DNA of 35,970 bases. It comes from Nostocales cyanobacterium (GTDB lineage Bacteria; Cyanobacteriota; Cyanobacteriia; Cyanobacteriales; Nostocaceae). Each line of letters starts with the position of its first letter. The first letter of the stretch is position 1. The notes under the pieces are model-generated. The model was not told the DNA's origin. It saw only the letters and a list, made by a program, of their open reading frames with translations, and ran no database searches. The stretch spans positions 1 to 35,970 of the forward strand of contig RDXV01000032.1 of NCBI GenBank assembly GCA_004292695.1, written 5' to 3'. The position numbers and the translations under genes were made by a program. Positions 24,235-33,257 of the stretch are shown one piece after another.

Positions 24235-26397
24235 TTATTGTTTAACTGCTTTCATTGATAAACCTATCCGTTTTAATTTTTCATTCACTTCTAAAACTCT
24301 CACTTTTACAACTTGTCCAACTTTCACAACCTTCTTAGGATCATCAATAAATCTATCAGCTAATTGTGATATGTGAACTAAACCATCTTGATGAACTCCA
24401 ATATCTACAAATGCACCAAAATTAGCCACATTAGTAATAATTCCTTCTAATTCCATTCCCTCTTTTAAATCACTAATTTCCTTAATTCCCTCTTTAAATG
24501 TCGCATACTTAAATTCTGCGCGGGGATCTCTACCGGGTTTTTCTAATTCACTGAGAATATCTCTCAAAGTTGGTTCACCAATGGTATCAGTAACGTATTT
24601 TTTCAGGTTGGTTTTTTGCAGTTTTTCCGCTATTTGTGTTACCTGTTTTAAGGGTACTTGTAAATCTTTGGCGATGGTTTCAACTACTTGATAACTTTCT
24701 GGATGTACTGCGGTATTATCTAATGGATTTTCTCCATCTCTAATTCTTAAAAAACCTGCTGCTTGTTCAAAGGCTTTTGGTCCCAGTTTCGCTACTTTTA
24801 GCAGTTGTTTTCGATTTTTAAAAGCACCATTTTGATTACGGTAGGCAATAATATTATTAGCAACTGTGGGGGTAATTCCCGATACAAATGTCAGCAATTC
24901 TTTAGATGCTGTATTCAAATCTACACCCACATAGTTAACACAACTTTCTACGGTTTCATCAAGTTTCTTTTTCAAAAGTTTTTGATCTACATCATGTTGA
25001 TATTGTCCCACACCAATTGATTTAGGATCAATTTTCACTAATTCCGCTAGGGGATCTTGTAATCTTCTCCCGATACTAATTGCACCCCTAACAGTCACAT
25101 CTAAATCGGGAAATTCTTCTAATGCTAATTTACTAGCTGAATAGATAGAAGCACCTGATTCATTTACCATCACTTTGATAGGTTTTCTGTCACAGTTTGC
25201 TAATACTTCTGTAACAAATTCATCGGTTTCACGGGATGCAGTACCATTACCAATTGCTATTAATTGAATGTTGTATTTTTCAATTAATTTTTTAAGAGTT
25301 TGGGCGGCTTTTTGGCGTTGTTCTGCTGCTTGATGGGGGAATACGGCTTGATATTCTAAGAATTTACCTGTTTGATCTAAAACTGCAACTTTACAACCAG
25401 TTCTAAAACCTGGATCTATGGCTAATGTGGGTTTCATTCCTGCGGGTGCAGATAGTAATAATTCCCGCAAGTTTGTTTCAAAGGTTTTGATAGATTCAAT
25501 ATCAGAATAGGTTTTCTTTTCGGAAATTACTTCACTAATTAATGATGTTTTCATCAAGCGGTTAAAGGCATCTTTTAACATTGCTTGATAGAAGTCTCTG
25601 ATGTTTCTAACTTTGGTTTTGATTTCTTGAGATTCTAAATAGGAAAGTACAAAATCTTCATCAAAGGAAACATCAAAGGTGAGTATTTTTTCCGCTTCTC
25701 CTCGACATAAGGCTAACATATTATGAGGAGCTATTTTATTAACTTTGATTTGGTAATTACGGTACATTTCAAATTTGGTTGTACCTTGGGGGTGTTTTTC
25801 TTCTTTGATTTGGGAAATAAATACACCTTCATCTAATAAGTATTCTCGTAAATATGCCCTGAGTTCAGCTTTTTCTGCTACTTCTTCTGCTAAAATATCC
25901 GATGCGCCTTTTAATGCTTCTTCGGCATTTTTGACACCTTTTTCTTCAGATATATATTTTGCTGCTTCTGTTTCTAAATTCGCAGATGCACCATTTTTGA
26001 TGTTTAATGATTTGATAAATGCTGCTAAAGGTTCTAGTCCTTTTTCTCTAGCAATGGTAGCACGGGTACGGCGTTTGGGTTTGTAGGGTAGGTATAAATC
26101 TTCTAGTTCTGTTTTTTGTAGACAGTTGGTAATTTTTTGTTCTAGTTCTTCTGTGAGTTTACCTTGTTCGGCGATCGCATTGATAATCACCTTTTTTCTG
26201 TCTTCTAATTCTGTTAAGTATGTGTACCGATCAGATAAGTCCCTTAATTGTACTTCGTTCATTTCTCCGGTACGTTCTTTTCGATACCGAGCAACAAAGG
26301 GAATAGTTGCACCTTCTGAAAATAATTCTAGTGCATTTTGGATTTGGTAGGGTTTTAGTTCTAGTTCAGTAGCGAGTAATTGAGTAATATTTAACAT
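24235..26397 (-). CDS. tex: Tex-family RNA-binding transcription accessory protein
   Basis: A 720-residue protein with full Tex architecture: a helical N-terminal domain (EGATIPFVARYRKERTG near residues 29-45), a YqgF/RuvC-like domain (about 320-450, LAIDPGFRTGCKVAVLD), helix-hairpin-helix motifs (about 490-560, VGVDLNTASKELLTFVSGI) and a C-terminal S1 RNA-binding domain (about 645-715, GIITNVANFGAFVDIGVHQDG). Tex binds nucleic acids and is linked to transcription fidelity and RNA turnover in bacteria. The length matches the family. The start MLNITQLLATEL is the only reasonable one. Confidence 0.96.
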   Translation of the reverse strand: MLNITQLLATELELKPYQIQNALELFSEGATIPFVARYRKERTGEMNEVQLRDLSDRYTYLTELEDRKKVIINAIAEQGKLTEELEQKITNCLQKTELEDLYLPYKPKRRTRATIAREKGLEPLAAFIKSLNIKNGASANLETEAAKYISEEKGVKNAEEALKGASDILAEEVAEKAELRAYLREYLLDEGVFISQIKEEKHPQGTTKFEMYRNYQIKVNKIAPHNMLALCRGEAEKILTFDVSFDEDFVLSYLESQEIKTKVRNIRDFYQAMLKDAFNRLMKTSLISEVISEKKTYSDIESIKTFETNLRELLLSAPAGMKPTLAIDPGFRTGCKVAVLDQTGKFLEYQAVFPHQAAEQRQKAAQTLKKLIEKYNIQLIAIGNGTASRETDEFVTEVLANCDRKPIKVMVNESGASIYSASKLALEEFPDLDVTVRGAISIGRRLQDPLAELVKIDPKSIGVGQYQHDVDQKLLKKKLDETVESCVNYVGVDLNTASKELLTFVSGITPTVANNIIAYRNQNGAFKNRKQLLKVAKLGPKAFEQAAGFLRIRDGENPLDNTAVHPESYQVVETIAKDLQVPLKQVTQIAEKLQKTNLKKYVTDTIGEPTLRDILSELEKPGRDPRAEFKYATFKEGIKEISDLKEGMELEGIITNVANFGAFVDIGVHQDGLVHISQLADRFIDDPKKVVKVGQVVKVRVLEVNEKLKRIGLSMKAVKQ

Positions 26398-26668
26398 TCG
26401 ATGTTTAAATGCAGAATACTATTTAAAAATGGAAGATTATTAACCAATATGCCAATAATAGCCCATTCACACAAGATAGCATATCACTAAATAAGAAATG
26501 CTTGTGACCTGGGGGATGATTGGGTATAGGAAAACCATAGATTTGGTAATAATGATTTTAACATTTTCAAGTAGTACATAACTTTAACACATTCTTAGAT
26601 GATCTGAATCACCTATATTAAAACCTATTAGGTACATGATGAATTAGTAAACTTCTACTCAAATTATT

Positions 26669-27049
26669 ATGATTGTTATAATTTTAATAATTGGGCAATT
26701 AATTCTCATAGCAATTGCGCTAAAAATCATCTTTTCTCTCATAGATAAAATGATTTATCTTTGCAGAAGAAAAGGGTTGTTACCAAGATATTGGCAAAAC
26801 CCAACAAAAATATCTGCAATCAGAAAGTCTGAAAAAGTTAATAATAGACGTTCCAAAATAGAACGTAAAGCAATTAAAATTTCTGGTTCATCTACTTCAT
26901 GGAAAAAGTTAGTATCCCTGCTACACGGTGATACAGCAACAGCAGAAAGATTAATTGCAGGTTTGATGTTGAAATTTCCAGGGAAAAGCGACAGATGGTA
27001 TATCGAAAAAGCTATTTACGACTTGGATAGAGACAGAAGACGCGGTTAA
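26669..27049 (+). CDS. Small membrane-anchored hypothetical protein (126 aa)
   Basis: A 126-residue protein with one N-terminal hydrophobic segment (IVIILIIGQLILIAIALKIIFSL, about 2-24), a very basic linker and a conserved-looking C-terminal helical part (LVSLLHGDTATAERLIAGLMLKFPGKSDRWYIEKAIYDLDRDRRR). No family name is known to me. It probably sits with its C terminus in the cytoplasm. It is followed on the same strand by another small membrane protein that has its own promoter. Confidence 0.8.
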   Translation: MIVIILIIGQLILIAIALKIIFSLIDKMIYLCRRKGLLPRYWQNPTKISAIRKSEKVNNRRSKIERKAIKISGSSTSWKKLVSLLHGDTATAERLIAGLMLKFPGKSDRWYIEKAIYDLDRDRRRG

Positions 27050-27091
27050 TAAGATCATCATCTATGCCAAAAATGAAAAATCTGTAAACTC

Positions 27092-27121
27092 TTGTAAAGA
27101 AAATTCATTTATGTGTATAAT
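27092..27121 (+). promoter_or_regulatory. Sigma-70-type promoter upstream of the 78-aa membrane protein
   Basis: TTGTAA at 27092-27097 and a perfect TATAAT at 27116-27121 are separated by 18 bases. The first ATG of the downstream gene is 47 bases further on. Confidence 0.7.
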
Positions 27122-27167
27122 CTACTATTAGAAAGAAAGTAGCTAGAAAGATACCAATTCTAGCTTG

Positions 27168-27404
27168 ATGAATGTGATTTCAGGATTTAAAACAATGCCT
27201 TTGCTTTTTTTGATTCCACTATTTACTGGTGTGGTTACTGGTTACTTTTGGAACAAACGCAACGATGAAGTGGCCTACATTGCAGGTGTTTTCACAGCTG
27301 TAACCTTAGTATTAAGTTTAATGGTAGCACCTTGGCAAATACAGTTAGGTTTGTTGGTTTTTGTACTGTTCTTTTCTAATCAACTGTTGCGGAAGTTCTA
27401 TTAG
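27168..27404 (+). CDS. Small integral membrane protein (about 78 aa)
   Basis: A short protein with two or three hydrophobic segments: PLLFLIPLFTGVVTGYF, YIAGVFTAVTLVLSLMVA and QLGLLVFVLFF. The frame opens at a TTG at 27165; the ATG at 27168 is taken as the start, and the ATG at 27195 (MPLLFLIP) is also possible. It is preceded by a good promoter and followed by a hairpin with a T-run, so it is a single-gene transcription unit. No function is recognised. Confidence 0.75.
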   Translation: MNVISGFKTMPLLFLIPLFTGVVTGYFWNKRNDEVAYIAGVFTAVTLVLSLMVAPWQIQLGLLVFVLFFSNQLLRKFY

Positions 27405-27490
27405 AATTCACTATCAAACAATTTACATCAAATTATTGTATCAATATGAAAAATTACTGGTTTTGATCGGGAATAATGTATAATTTTTTG

Positions 27491-27524
27491 GGGCGACGCT
27501 TTTTAAGGTGTATCGCTCTTTTTT
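27491..27524 (+). terminator. Probable intrinsic terminator
   Basis: GGGCGA (27491-27496) pairs with TCGCTC (27513-27518) with one G-U pair, and six T residues follow. It is placed 87 bases after the small membrane protein gene and just before the end of the oppositely transcribed DUF4435 gene. Confidence 0.55.
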
Positions 27525-27537
27525 ATGAGATGTCTAA

Positions 27538-28548
27538 CTAATTTAGCTCTCTAGCTAATTTTGCTTTAATTTTTTCCATATTTTGATCAACACTATAAAC
27601 AATCAAATATTTAAAGCTATCACTTAACTTAGTATCAATATCTTTTCCTGCAATATTTTCAATTCTACAAATTGTTTCCCTAATCACTTGTTCCGTAGCT
27701 GTACTTAAAGATTCTCTTACTTCATTTACCTTTAAGTTTGTTAATATTCTAATAATTGTTTCCAGAAAGGGTTGAACAAATTCTTCTAATACACTATGTC
27801 CATAATAAAAGTCTAAAATTTTATCTTCCTGAATTGAATATTGTTCTAATAATCGGCTTTTTATTTCTGGAATATCATGTTCAAAGGTAGCATCATACCA
27901 ACCTTCACCCATTTGATTTTTCAGGGTTTCTAATATATCATTTACCCTCTCTTCAATCTTTTGATATACAATATTCTCATCGCCAATATTACCAAATTCA
28001 GTTCTTTGAAAACGCACAACTTTTTTGAATGTTTCTTTATTGATAACAGTATTATCAAAATCTTTAATTTTATTTTCTTTTAAATAAACCCAAATATAAA
28101 ATAAAGGTGCTACTTTCAGAGAAATATTTTCTAGCAAAGTCTGGAAATTATCATATCTTTTGGTAGTTAAATCTTTACATATTTCATTTAATGATAAGTG
28201 ATGACAGTGGAAATTTTCTTTACTATAAACAACAGTGTGATAAATATATTTAGCAATATACCAAACTTGATTATCATAAAGATATTCACAATCACTATCA
28301 ACACAAATAATTAGTTTTTTATTGACACAATCTTTAAATTTTTTTAAGATATCTTTTCCGCGAGTTCCTTTAGCTACAGGATTAGGAAAATCAATTTTAT
28401 CTCTTAATTCTGGTTTGACATTTTGAATAATATATTCCCAAATTCTTTGATCATAAATATCTTCAACTAATACAGAAATATCACATCCTTTCATAAAGGC
28501 ATCTTCAATCATTCTTGTAGCTAACATTTCATAATCTTGATCTTTCAT
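27538..28548 (-). CDS. DUF4435 TOPRIM-like protein, AriB-like (PARIS-type effector)
   Basis: A 336-residue protein of the DUF4435 type. TOPRIM-like acidic residues are visible: Glu29 in ISVLVEDIYD and the DxD pair Asp84/Asp86 in LIICVDSDCEYL. The rest is helical and unrecognised. It starts four bases after the stop of the ATPase gene, so the two are translationally close and must act together. An ATPase followed by a DUF4435 protein is the makeup of the PARIS antiphage system (AriA-AriB), where AriB is a TOPRIM nuclease released on phage triggering that cuts tRNA. Lengths agree with that pair. The assignment is by motif and gene order only. The locus is very A+T-rich, which fits horizontal acquisition. 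Confidence 0.8.
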   Translation of the reverse strand: MKDQDYEMLATRMIEDAFMKGCDISVLVEDIYDQRIWEYIIQNVKPELRDKIDFPNPVAKGTRGKDILKKFKDCVNKKLIICVDSDCEYLYDNQVWYIAKYIYHTVVYSKENFHCHHLSLNEICKDLTTKRYDNFQTLLENISLKVAPLFYIWVYLKENKIKDFDNTVINKETFKKVVRFQRTEFGNIGDENIVYQKIEERVNDILETLKNQMGEGWYDATFEHDIPEIKSRLLEQYSIQEDKILDFYYGHSVLEEFVQPFLETIIRILTNLKVNEVRESLSTATEQVIRETICRIENIAGKDIDTKLSDSFKYLIVYSVDQNMEKIKAKLARELN

Positions 28549-28552
28549 TATT

Positions 28553-29974
28553 TTACCTTTTAAATTTTAATTTATTTAAGTATCTATAATTTGGTTTTAT
28601 TTTATAATACTCTCGCATTTCTTCCAGTAAATGAATTTCATCTGTGTTTTTAGCTTTACCTAGCAAGGTGCTAAAAGTGATTATATCAGGATATAATTGC
28701 AGTTTTTCGTGATTACTGACATTTTGAATAAGCTCTAATCCCTCTTCAACAGTATTAACTTTTTTGATCAAAGTATTAAGTGTGATTTCATTAGGCTTAA
28801 CATGAGTCAGTTTTGTGTAAGTTTCTGCTAATATTGAATCAAAAATATCTTTTGCATCAGGATAATTAGTAAGTTTGGAAATTAGGGTAGTAAAAGTGAT
28901 GACATCAGGAACAATATGGTTTTCTTGAAGAAAATCTAACAATTCCAGACATTCATCTTTTGTGAATGAAGTATATGTTTTGATATGACGATTAAATTGG
29001 TAGAGTTTAGTAAAGTTACTACCATAAAAACGTCTAAAATCATTTTTTATCTTTTCCACACGACCTTGTAATTGTGCATTTTTTCCTATAATTGTCGCAG
29101 TTTCTGGTGCAGATTCAACAGCAGATTTAATTTCTTCAATTCTTATCGTTTTTTCAATCCATCCTTGATAAAATATAGTAGGTGAATGGGTTGCAATAAT
29201 AATTTGACAATTGGGATTTATTTGTCTGATATGTTCTATCAAACTTCTTTGCCAGTCAATGTGTAATGATATTTCTGGCTCATCCATTGATAATATATAA
29301 GGTTGTTTATCTTGTAATAGTGTTTTTAATAAAATAATCAGTATTTGTTTTTCTCCAGATGACAAATCCTGTGGGAAAATTGGGGTTTGAATACCATTTT
29401 TAATAAAATTAAACTCCTTTTCATTAAATTTTTTATCTGTATGAATAAATAGTTTATTAATTATTTCAATAAATGTTTTTTTGGGTTCATATATAGCTTC
29501 AATCTTAGCTAATTGATTTAGTCTACTTTCTCCATCATCTTGTTTTAAAATTGTTTCAACTTTATTTGATAAGTCTCTCTGATAAGTTACAAATTCTAGT
29601 TTTAACTTATCCAGTTGGTAATCCAGTAATGTAATAGTTGCGTCTAAACTTTTTTCAACTACATCAAAAGTGTTAACAAATGATGTATTTAATGTATAGT
29701 TGACACCTTCTTTGTTACCAGTAATACTTCTATTTTCACTATCAATTCTAATCACGATATCGTTTTCTAAGGCAATGATCATTTCATCAATAGGATCAAA
29801 TAATCTAAAATTTAGTTGACTATCTTCTATTGGCTGAATTGCTTCATTAAGCATTTTTAGTATAGTTGATTTCCCTGAACCATTTTTACCAATCAGAACA
29901 TTTACATCCTGATTGAGTGTCCAGTAAAAATTATTTCCCCACAGATTTTTAATTTCTATTTTTCGTATGTACAT
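28553..29974 (-). CDS. ABC/SMC-type AAA ATPase with C-terminal pentatricopeptide repeats, AriA-like
   Basis: A 473-residue protein. Residues 1-285 form an ABC-type ATPase: Walker A GKNGSGKST at 29-37, a coiled-coil insertion at about 105-160, signature LSSGEKQ at 204-210, Walker B ILSMDEPE at 227-234 and the switch histidine His263 in ATHSP. After a linker, residues about 324-462 read as four PPR (pentatricopeptide) units ending HIVPD, HVKPN, LYPD and IKPN, with helix-A starts YQFNRHI, ITFTTLI, ITLNTLI and ITFSTLL. The helices and the Pro-Asp/Asn ends match the plant-type PPR consensus closely. PPR proteins bind single-stranded RNA. The gene is followed at four bases by the DUF4435 gene. The ATPase part fits AriA of PARIS or an OLD-like relative; the PPR tail is unexpected. 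Confidence 0.88.
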   Translation of the reverse strand: MYIRKIEIKNLWGNNFYWTLNQDVNVLIGKNGSGKSTILKMLNEAIQPIEDSQLNFRLFDPIDEMIIALENDIVIRIDSENRSITGNKEGVNYTLNTSFVNTFDVVEKSLDATITLLDYQLDKLKLEFVTYQRDLSNKVETILKQDDGESRLNQLAKIEAIYEPKKTFIEIINKLFIHTDKKFNEKEFNFIKNGIQTPIFPQDLSSGEKQILIILLKTLLQDKQPYILSMDEPEISLHIDWQRSLIEHIRQINPNCQIIIATHSPTIFYQGWIEKTIRIEEIKSAVESAPETATIIGKNAQLQGRVEKIKNDFRRFYGSNFTKLYQFNRHIKTYTSFTKDECLELLDFLQENHIVPDVITFTTLISKLTNYPDAKDIFDSILAETYTKLTHVKPNEITLNTLIKKVNTVEEGLELIQNVSNHEKLQLYPDIITFSTLLGKAKNTDEIHLLEEMREYYKIKPNYRYLNKLKFKR

Positions 29975-30131
29975 AGTGTTTTATTCGATGATTTAACTGC
30001 AAGTTTTGGTTAATAAAATTTAGATTTTTTATTTATAAAGTGATTTTAATTTAAGATTAAATCTTATCTAATAATAAGAATTAAATCAATGTCCAAATAA
30101 ATTTGACCTTTATCTCCAAATCTCCCCTCAA

Positions 30132-30449
30132 TCATATTCTGCCACTAACTCCCGTTTCATTAATGCCATAAATATGATGAATTAAATGGGGATACTTTTC
30201 CCTAGCCATTTTACTAGCTACTTCTTGATCCTGATCAATAAAATAATCACCACTATCAGGTTCAATAGCAATATACCAACCATAGTATTTATCTAATATC
30301 TCTGGTTTTAACCGCTCAAAAATTACCCAACAACGCTCAGAAAATGCCTCTCTTCTGGCTCTATCTTGGGCTTTTTGTTCTTCAGTCCACTGAATTTCAG
30401 GAAATACTCGACCACGCCTTACAACTCTTTGGGGTGTAGATTCTTTCAT
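30132..30449 (-). CDS. Hypothetical protein (105 aa)
   Basis: A 105-residue soluble protein with a basic N terminus, a charged helical middle and a C-terminal segment (YYGWYIAIEPDSGDYFIDQD, then KYPHLIHHIYGINETGVSGRI) that I recognise from small cyanobacterial proteins often paired with a second small gene, sometimes an aspartic-protease-like one. No partner gene is present here. No function can be assigned; a toxin-antitoxin-like role is only a guess from gene size. Confidence 0.72.
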   Translation of the reverse strand: MKESTPQRVVRRGRVFPEIQWTEEQKAQDRARREAFSERCWVIFERLKPEILDKYYGWYIAIEPDSGDYFIDQDQEVASKMAREKYPHLIHHIYGINETGVSGRI

Positions 30450-30521
30450 GTTAATTACCTGATCAAATTTACTTATCTATCTTAACATATATTTATTAAA
30501 CTATCAATTACAAATTACCAA

Positions 30522-33143
30522 TTAAGAATCAATTTTTCCCCTTACTAAAATCACTGTACTATCAACACCAGAAGCGATAGTTTCCGGGATATTTCCTTGT
30601 ATAGCTTGTTGTAATAAACCCTCACGGGAAGCACCCAAAATCACCACATCATAATGCCTTCTCTTCACCAAATTAATCACACCTTCAGTCACAGAATCAG
30701 CTTGAATAGGTATTGCATCAACTTTATTTTCTGAACTTAAATAACGCATTAACTGTTTACTAGATTCTTCTAAAACCTTGAGATTTGCTTCAGAATTTAA
30801 AGGTGTTAATACTTGAGTTAGGCGAATTTGAGGATTATTTCCTAAAGTAATTAAAGCAGGTAATAATTTAATCGCCATCGGTATATTTGGACCACCTCCC
30901 ATTGGTACTAACCAACGATCAAAATGGAGATTTTCGCCATAACTACCTAATTTGACAACCACCACATCACAGGTAGCTTGACGAATTATACTATCTACAA
31001 CCGTGCCAAAAATTCTCCCAGGGGTGAAAGTATTTCCTTTCCAACCCATAAAAATTAAATCTATATGTCGTTCTTTAACTGTTTCTAAAATTGCCTGGGC
31101 CACATCATGGGCGACTCGTATTTGTGTATGCACAGGAATATGTAATTTTTTCGCTAATGCTTCGGCCTTCCTTAATAAACGCCGACTTTTAGCAGTTCTC
31201 ACTTGCGTTTCTGAAGGTGAACTATGACGAGATACTAAAATAATTTGCAGACATTCTAATTCATAATGGCGATCGCGTGCGATTGTCGCAGCCATTTTTA
31301 ATATAGTTTCTGCTGTATCTGGGTTAGCTAATGTAACTAATAATCTACCTCTACCAATACTAGGAGATCGGGTTTGATAAACCACATAAGAAGGTTCTGG
31401 TTGGGGTCCAGAAACATTATTTTTACAATTGAGGTGATCTGCTTCTGCTCTAATAATATCTGCACGGGTAATAATCCCAATTAATTTTTTCTTATCCACC
31501 ACTGGTAAACGACTAATTTGATAGCGATCCAACAAATACAGCACATCACCCAAGGTTTGATGAGGTTTCACAGTCACCGGTTTATGAGTCATAATTTCTC
31601 CCACTAACCGATGATTTGATGAATAACGATTTTGTAAATCTGATTGGGTAATAATCCCCACTAACTTATTTTTTTCTACCACTGGAAAACCACGATGATG
31701 GGAACTAGAAAAAGCCTGAATTAATTCTTCAATAGGCATTTCCACATCTAAAGTTTCTACCCTACACTGCATCACATCTTGGGCAGTTAATTTATTTAAA
31801 ACACCATCAATTGGTGCATCTTTTTGTAATTTAATTCCATTAAGTTGTAACAATTTATCATATAAAGAACCAGGAACAATTTGTTCTGCCACAAAATAAG
31901 AAGTCACAGAAACAATCATTAAAGGTAACACCAAATTAAAATCTGTCGTCATTTCAAAAACAATGACAATAGCAGTAATAGGAACTTTAGAAACAGCACT
32001 AAAAAAACCACCCATTCCAGCTAATGAATAGGTAGTTAAAGAAGCACTACCCCATAATTGAGATCCCAAAACTCCGACAATATGACCTAAACAAGAACCT
32101 AAAATCAAACTAGGAGCAAATAAACCTCCAGGCGCACCAGAACCAAAAGCCACTAACGTTAAAATAAACTGAGCAATAAAAGTAATTATTGCTAATAAAA
32201 GATTGGGATCACTAGCAATTAAATATTCTCGCAAACCCGTATTATCTCGATAATATTCCGGCAGAAAAGCCACAATTAACCCAGAAATTAAACCAGCCAA
32301 AGCTACACGCAGAGGTAAACTAATATGTAACCTGCGATAAACTTTAATACTGAAAATTAAACCATGATGAAATACCGAACTTAATAACCCAATCAAAACA
32401 CCTAAAAATAAATAGATGGGAATATCTAACAAAGCAAACTGAGTAGAATAATTCATTAATTCTAAATTCAGTTGCAAACTACCACCACCCAACCACCGAG
32501 AAATTACCCCACCAATAAAACAGGCGATAATTGCAGTTCCTAAAGTTACCCCTGATAAATCTTTAAGTAATTCTTCAATAATAAATAATACTCCTGCCAA
32601 GGGAGCATTAAAAGCCGCAGATAAACCCGCACCCGCACCAGCAGCGATCATTTGTCGGCGATGTTCTGGAGACGTGGGAACTAAATTACTCATTCCCGCA
32701 GCTAACCCCGCCCCAACTTGTACAGTCGGTCCTTGTCTTCCCAAAGTTAAACCAGCGCCTAAAGTCATCATGGCACTGATCAGTTTAACTGCGGCTACCC
32801 GCCAAGATAAATTAATGGGAAAATTTGCTAAGGTAGCTTTAACTTGGGGAATACCACTACCTGATGCTTCCGCTGCTAACCGCTGTACCAACAACCCAGC
32901 TAAAAACCCGAAACACATCCCGATAGCTGGTAAAACTAACCAGACTGGTAGTACGTGGGTAGTGTGAACTCGCCATGTACCTAACCATCCTGAACCTTGT
33001 TTCAGTAAGACTGCTGAGAGGGCAGCAACAATACCAATAATGGCAGCTTCAGCGTTAGCGTAACCCGTTGAAGATATGGCTAATCTTTGTTGTAGTTGCC
33101 GTAGGTTACGAAACTTTTGGATTAGCTGTTGGGAAAGCAGCAT
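30522..33143 (-). CDS. ClC-family chloride channel/transporter with CBS and UspA domains
   Basis: An 873-residue membrane protein. Residues about 30-425 are the ClC core with the ion-path motifs GSGIP (95-99), GRQGP (135-139) and GSGAPGGLFAP (334-344). Two CBS domains follow (about 454-505 and 515-565), then two UspA-like domains (about 600-725 and 740-870) that may bind nucleotides. Position 137, the external gating glutamate in most ClC proteins (GREGP), is glutamine, while the internal Glu190-Glu191 (FIIEE) is kept. In E. coli ClC the Glu-to-Gln change uncouples proton exchange, so this protein may be a passive chloride path; this may be lineage-typical. The start is the ATG at 33143. Confidence 0.95.
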   Translation of the reverse strand: MLLSQQLIQKFRNLRQLQQRLAISSTGYANAEAAIIGIVAALSAVLLKQGSGWLGTWRVHTTHVLPVWLVLPAIGMCFGFLAGLLVQRLAAEASGSGIPQVKATLANFPINLSWRVAAVKLISAMMTLGAGLTLGRQGPTVQVGAGLAAGMSNLVPTSPEHRRQMIAAGAGAGLSAAFNAPLAGVLFIIEELLKDLSGVTLGTAIIACFIGGVISRWLGGGSLQLNLELMNYSTQFALLDIPIYLFLGVLIGLLSSVFHHGLIFSIKVYRRLHISLPLRVALAGLISGLIVAFLPEYYRDNTGLREYLIASDPNLLLAIITFIAQFILTLVAFGSGAPGGLFAPSLILGSCLGHIVGVLGSQLWGSASLTTYSLAGMGGFFSAVSKVPITAIVIVFEMTTDFNLVLPLMIVSVTSYFVAEQIVPGSLYDKLLQLNGIKLQKDAPIDGVLNKLTAQDVMQCRVETLDVEMPIEELIQAFSSSHHRGFPVVEKNKLVGIITQSDLQNRYSSNHRLVGEIMTHKPVTVKPHQTLGDVLYLLDRYQISRLPVVDKKKLIGIITRADIIRAEADHLNCKNNVSGPQPEPSYVVYQTRSPSIGRGRLLVTLANPDTAETILKMAATIARDRHYELECLQIILVSRHSSPSETQVRTAKSRRLLRKAEALAKKLHIPVHTQIRVAHDVAQAILETVKERHIDLIFMGWKGNTFTPGRIFGTVVDSIIRQATCDVVVVKLGSYGENLHFDRWLVPMGGGPNIPMAIKLLPALITLGNNPQIRLTQVLTPLNSEANLKVLEESSKQLMRYLSSENKVDAIPIQADSVTEGVINLVKRRHYDVVILGASREGLLQQAIQGNIPETIASGVDSTVILVRGKIDS

Positions 33144-33257
33144 ATATATACAAATTTAATTCTCAGAATTTTAGCGTATTTGCGCTATCAATCATGATTT
33201 TCTATAATTGCTCCTTAGTCAAATTAGATTTTTTTAACTTTGAAATTACAGATGTGG

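Noticed and set aside
25775-26350. Two open frames opposite tex
   Set aside because: Antisense shadows of the Tex coding region, low complexity in Ser/Phe, no start signals.
30132-30449. Antitoxin or toxin-antitoxin pair
   Set aside because: Only one small gene is present, with no DNA-binding motif and no adjacent toxin-like gene, so no such call is made.
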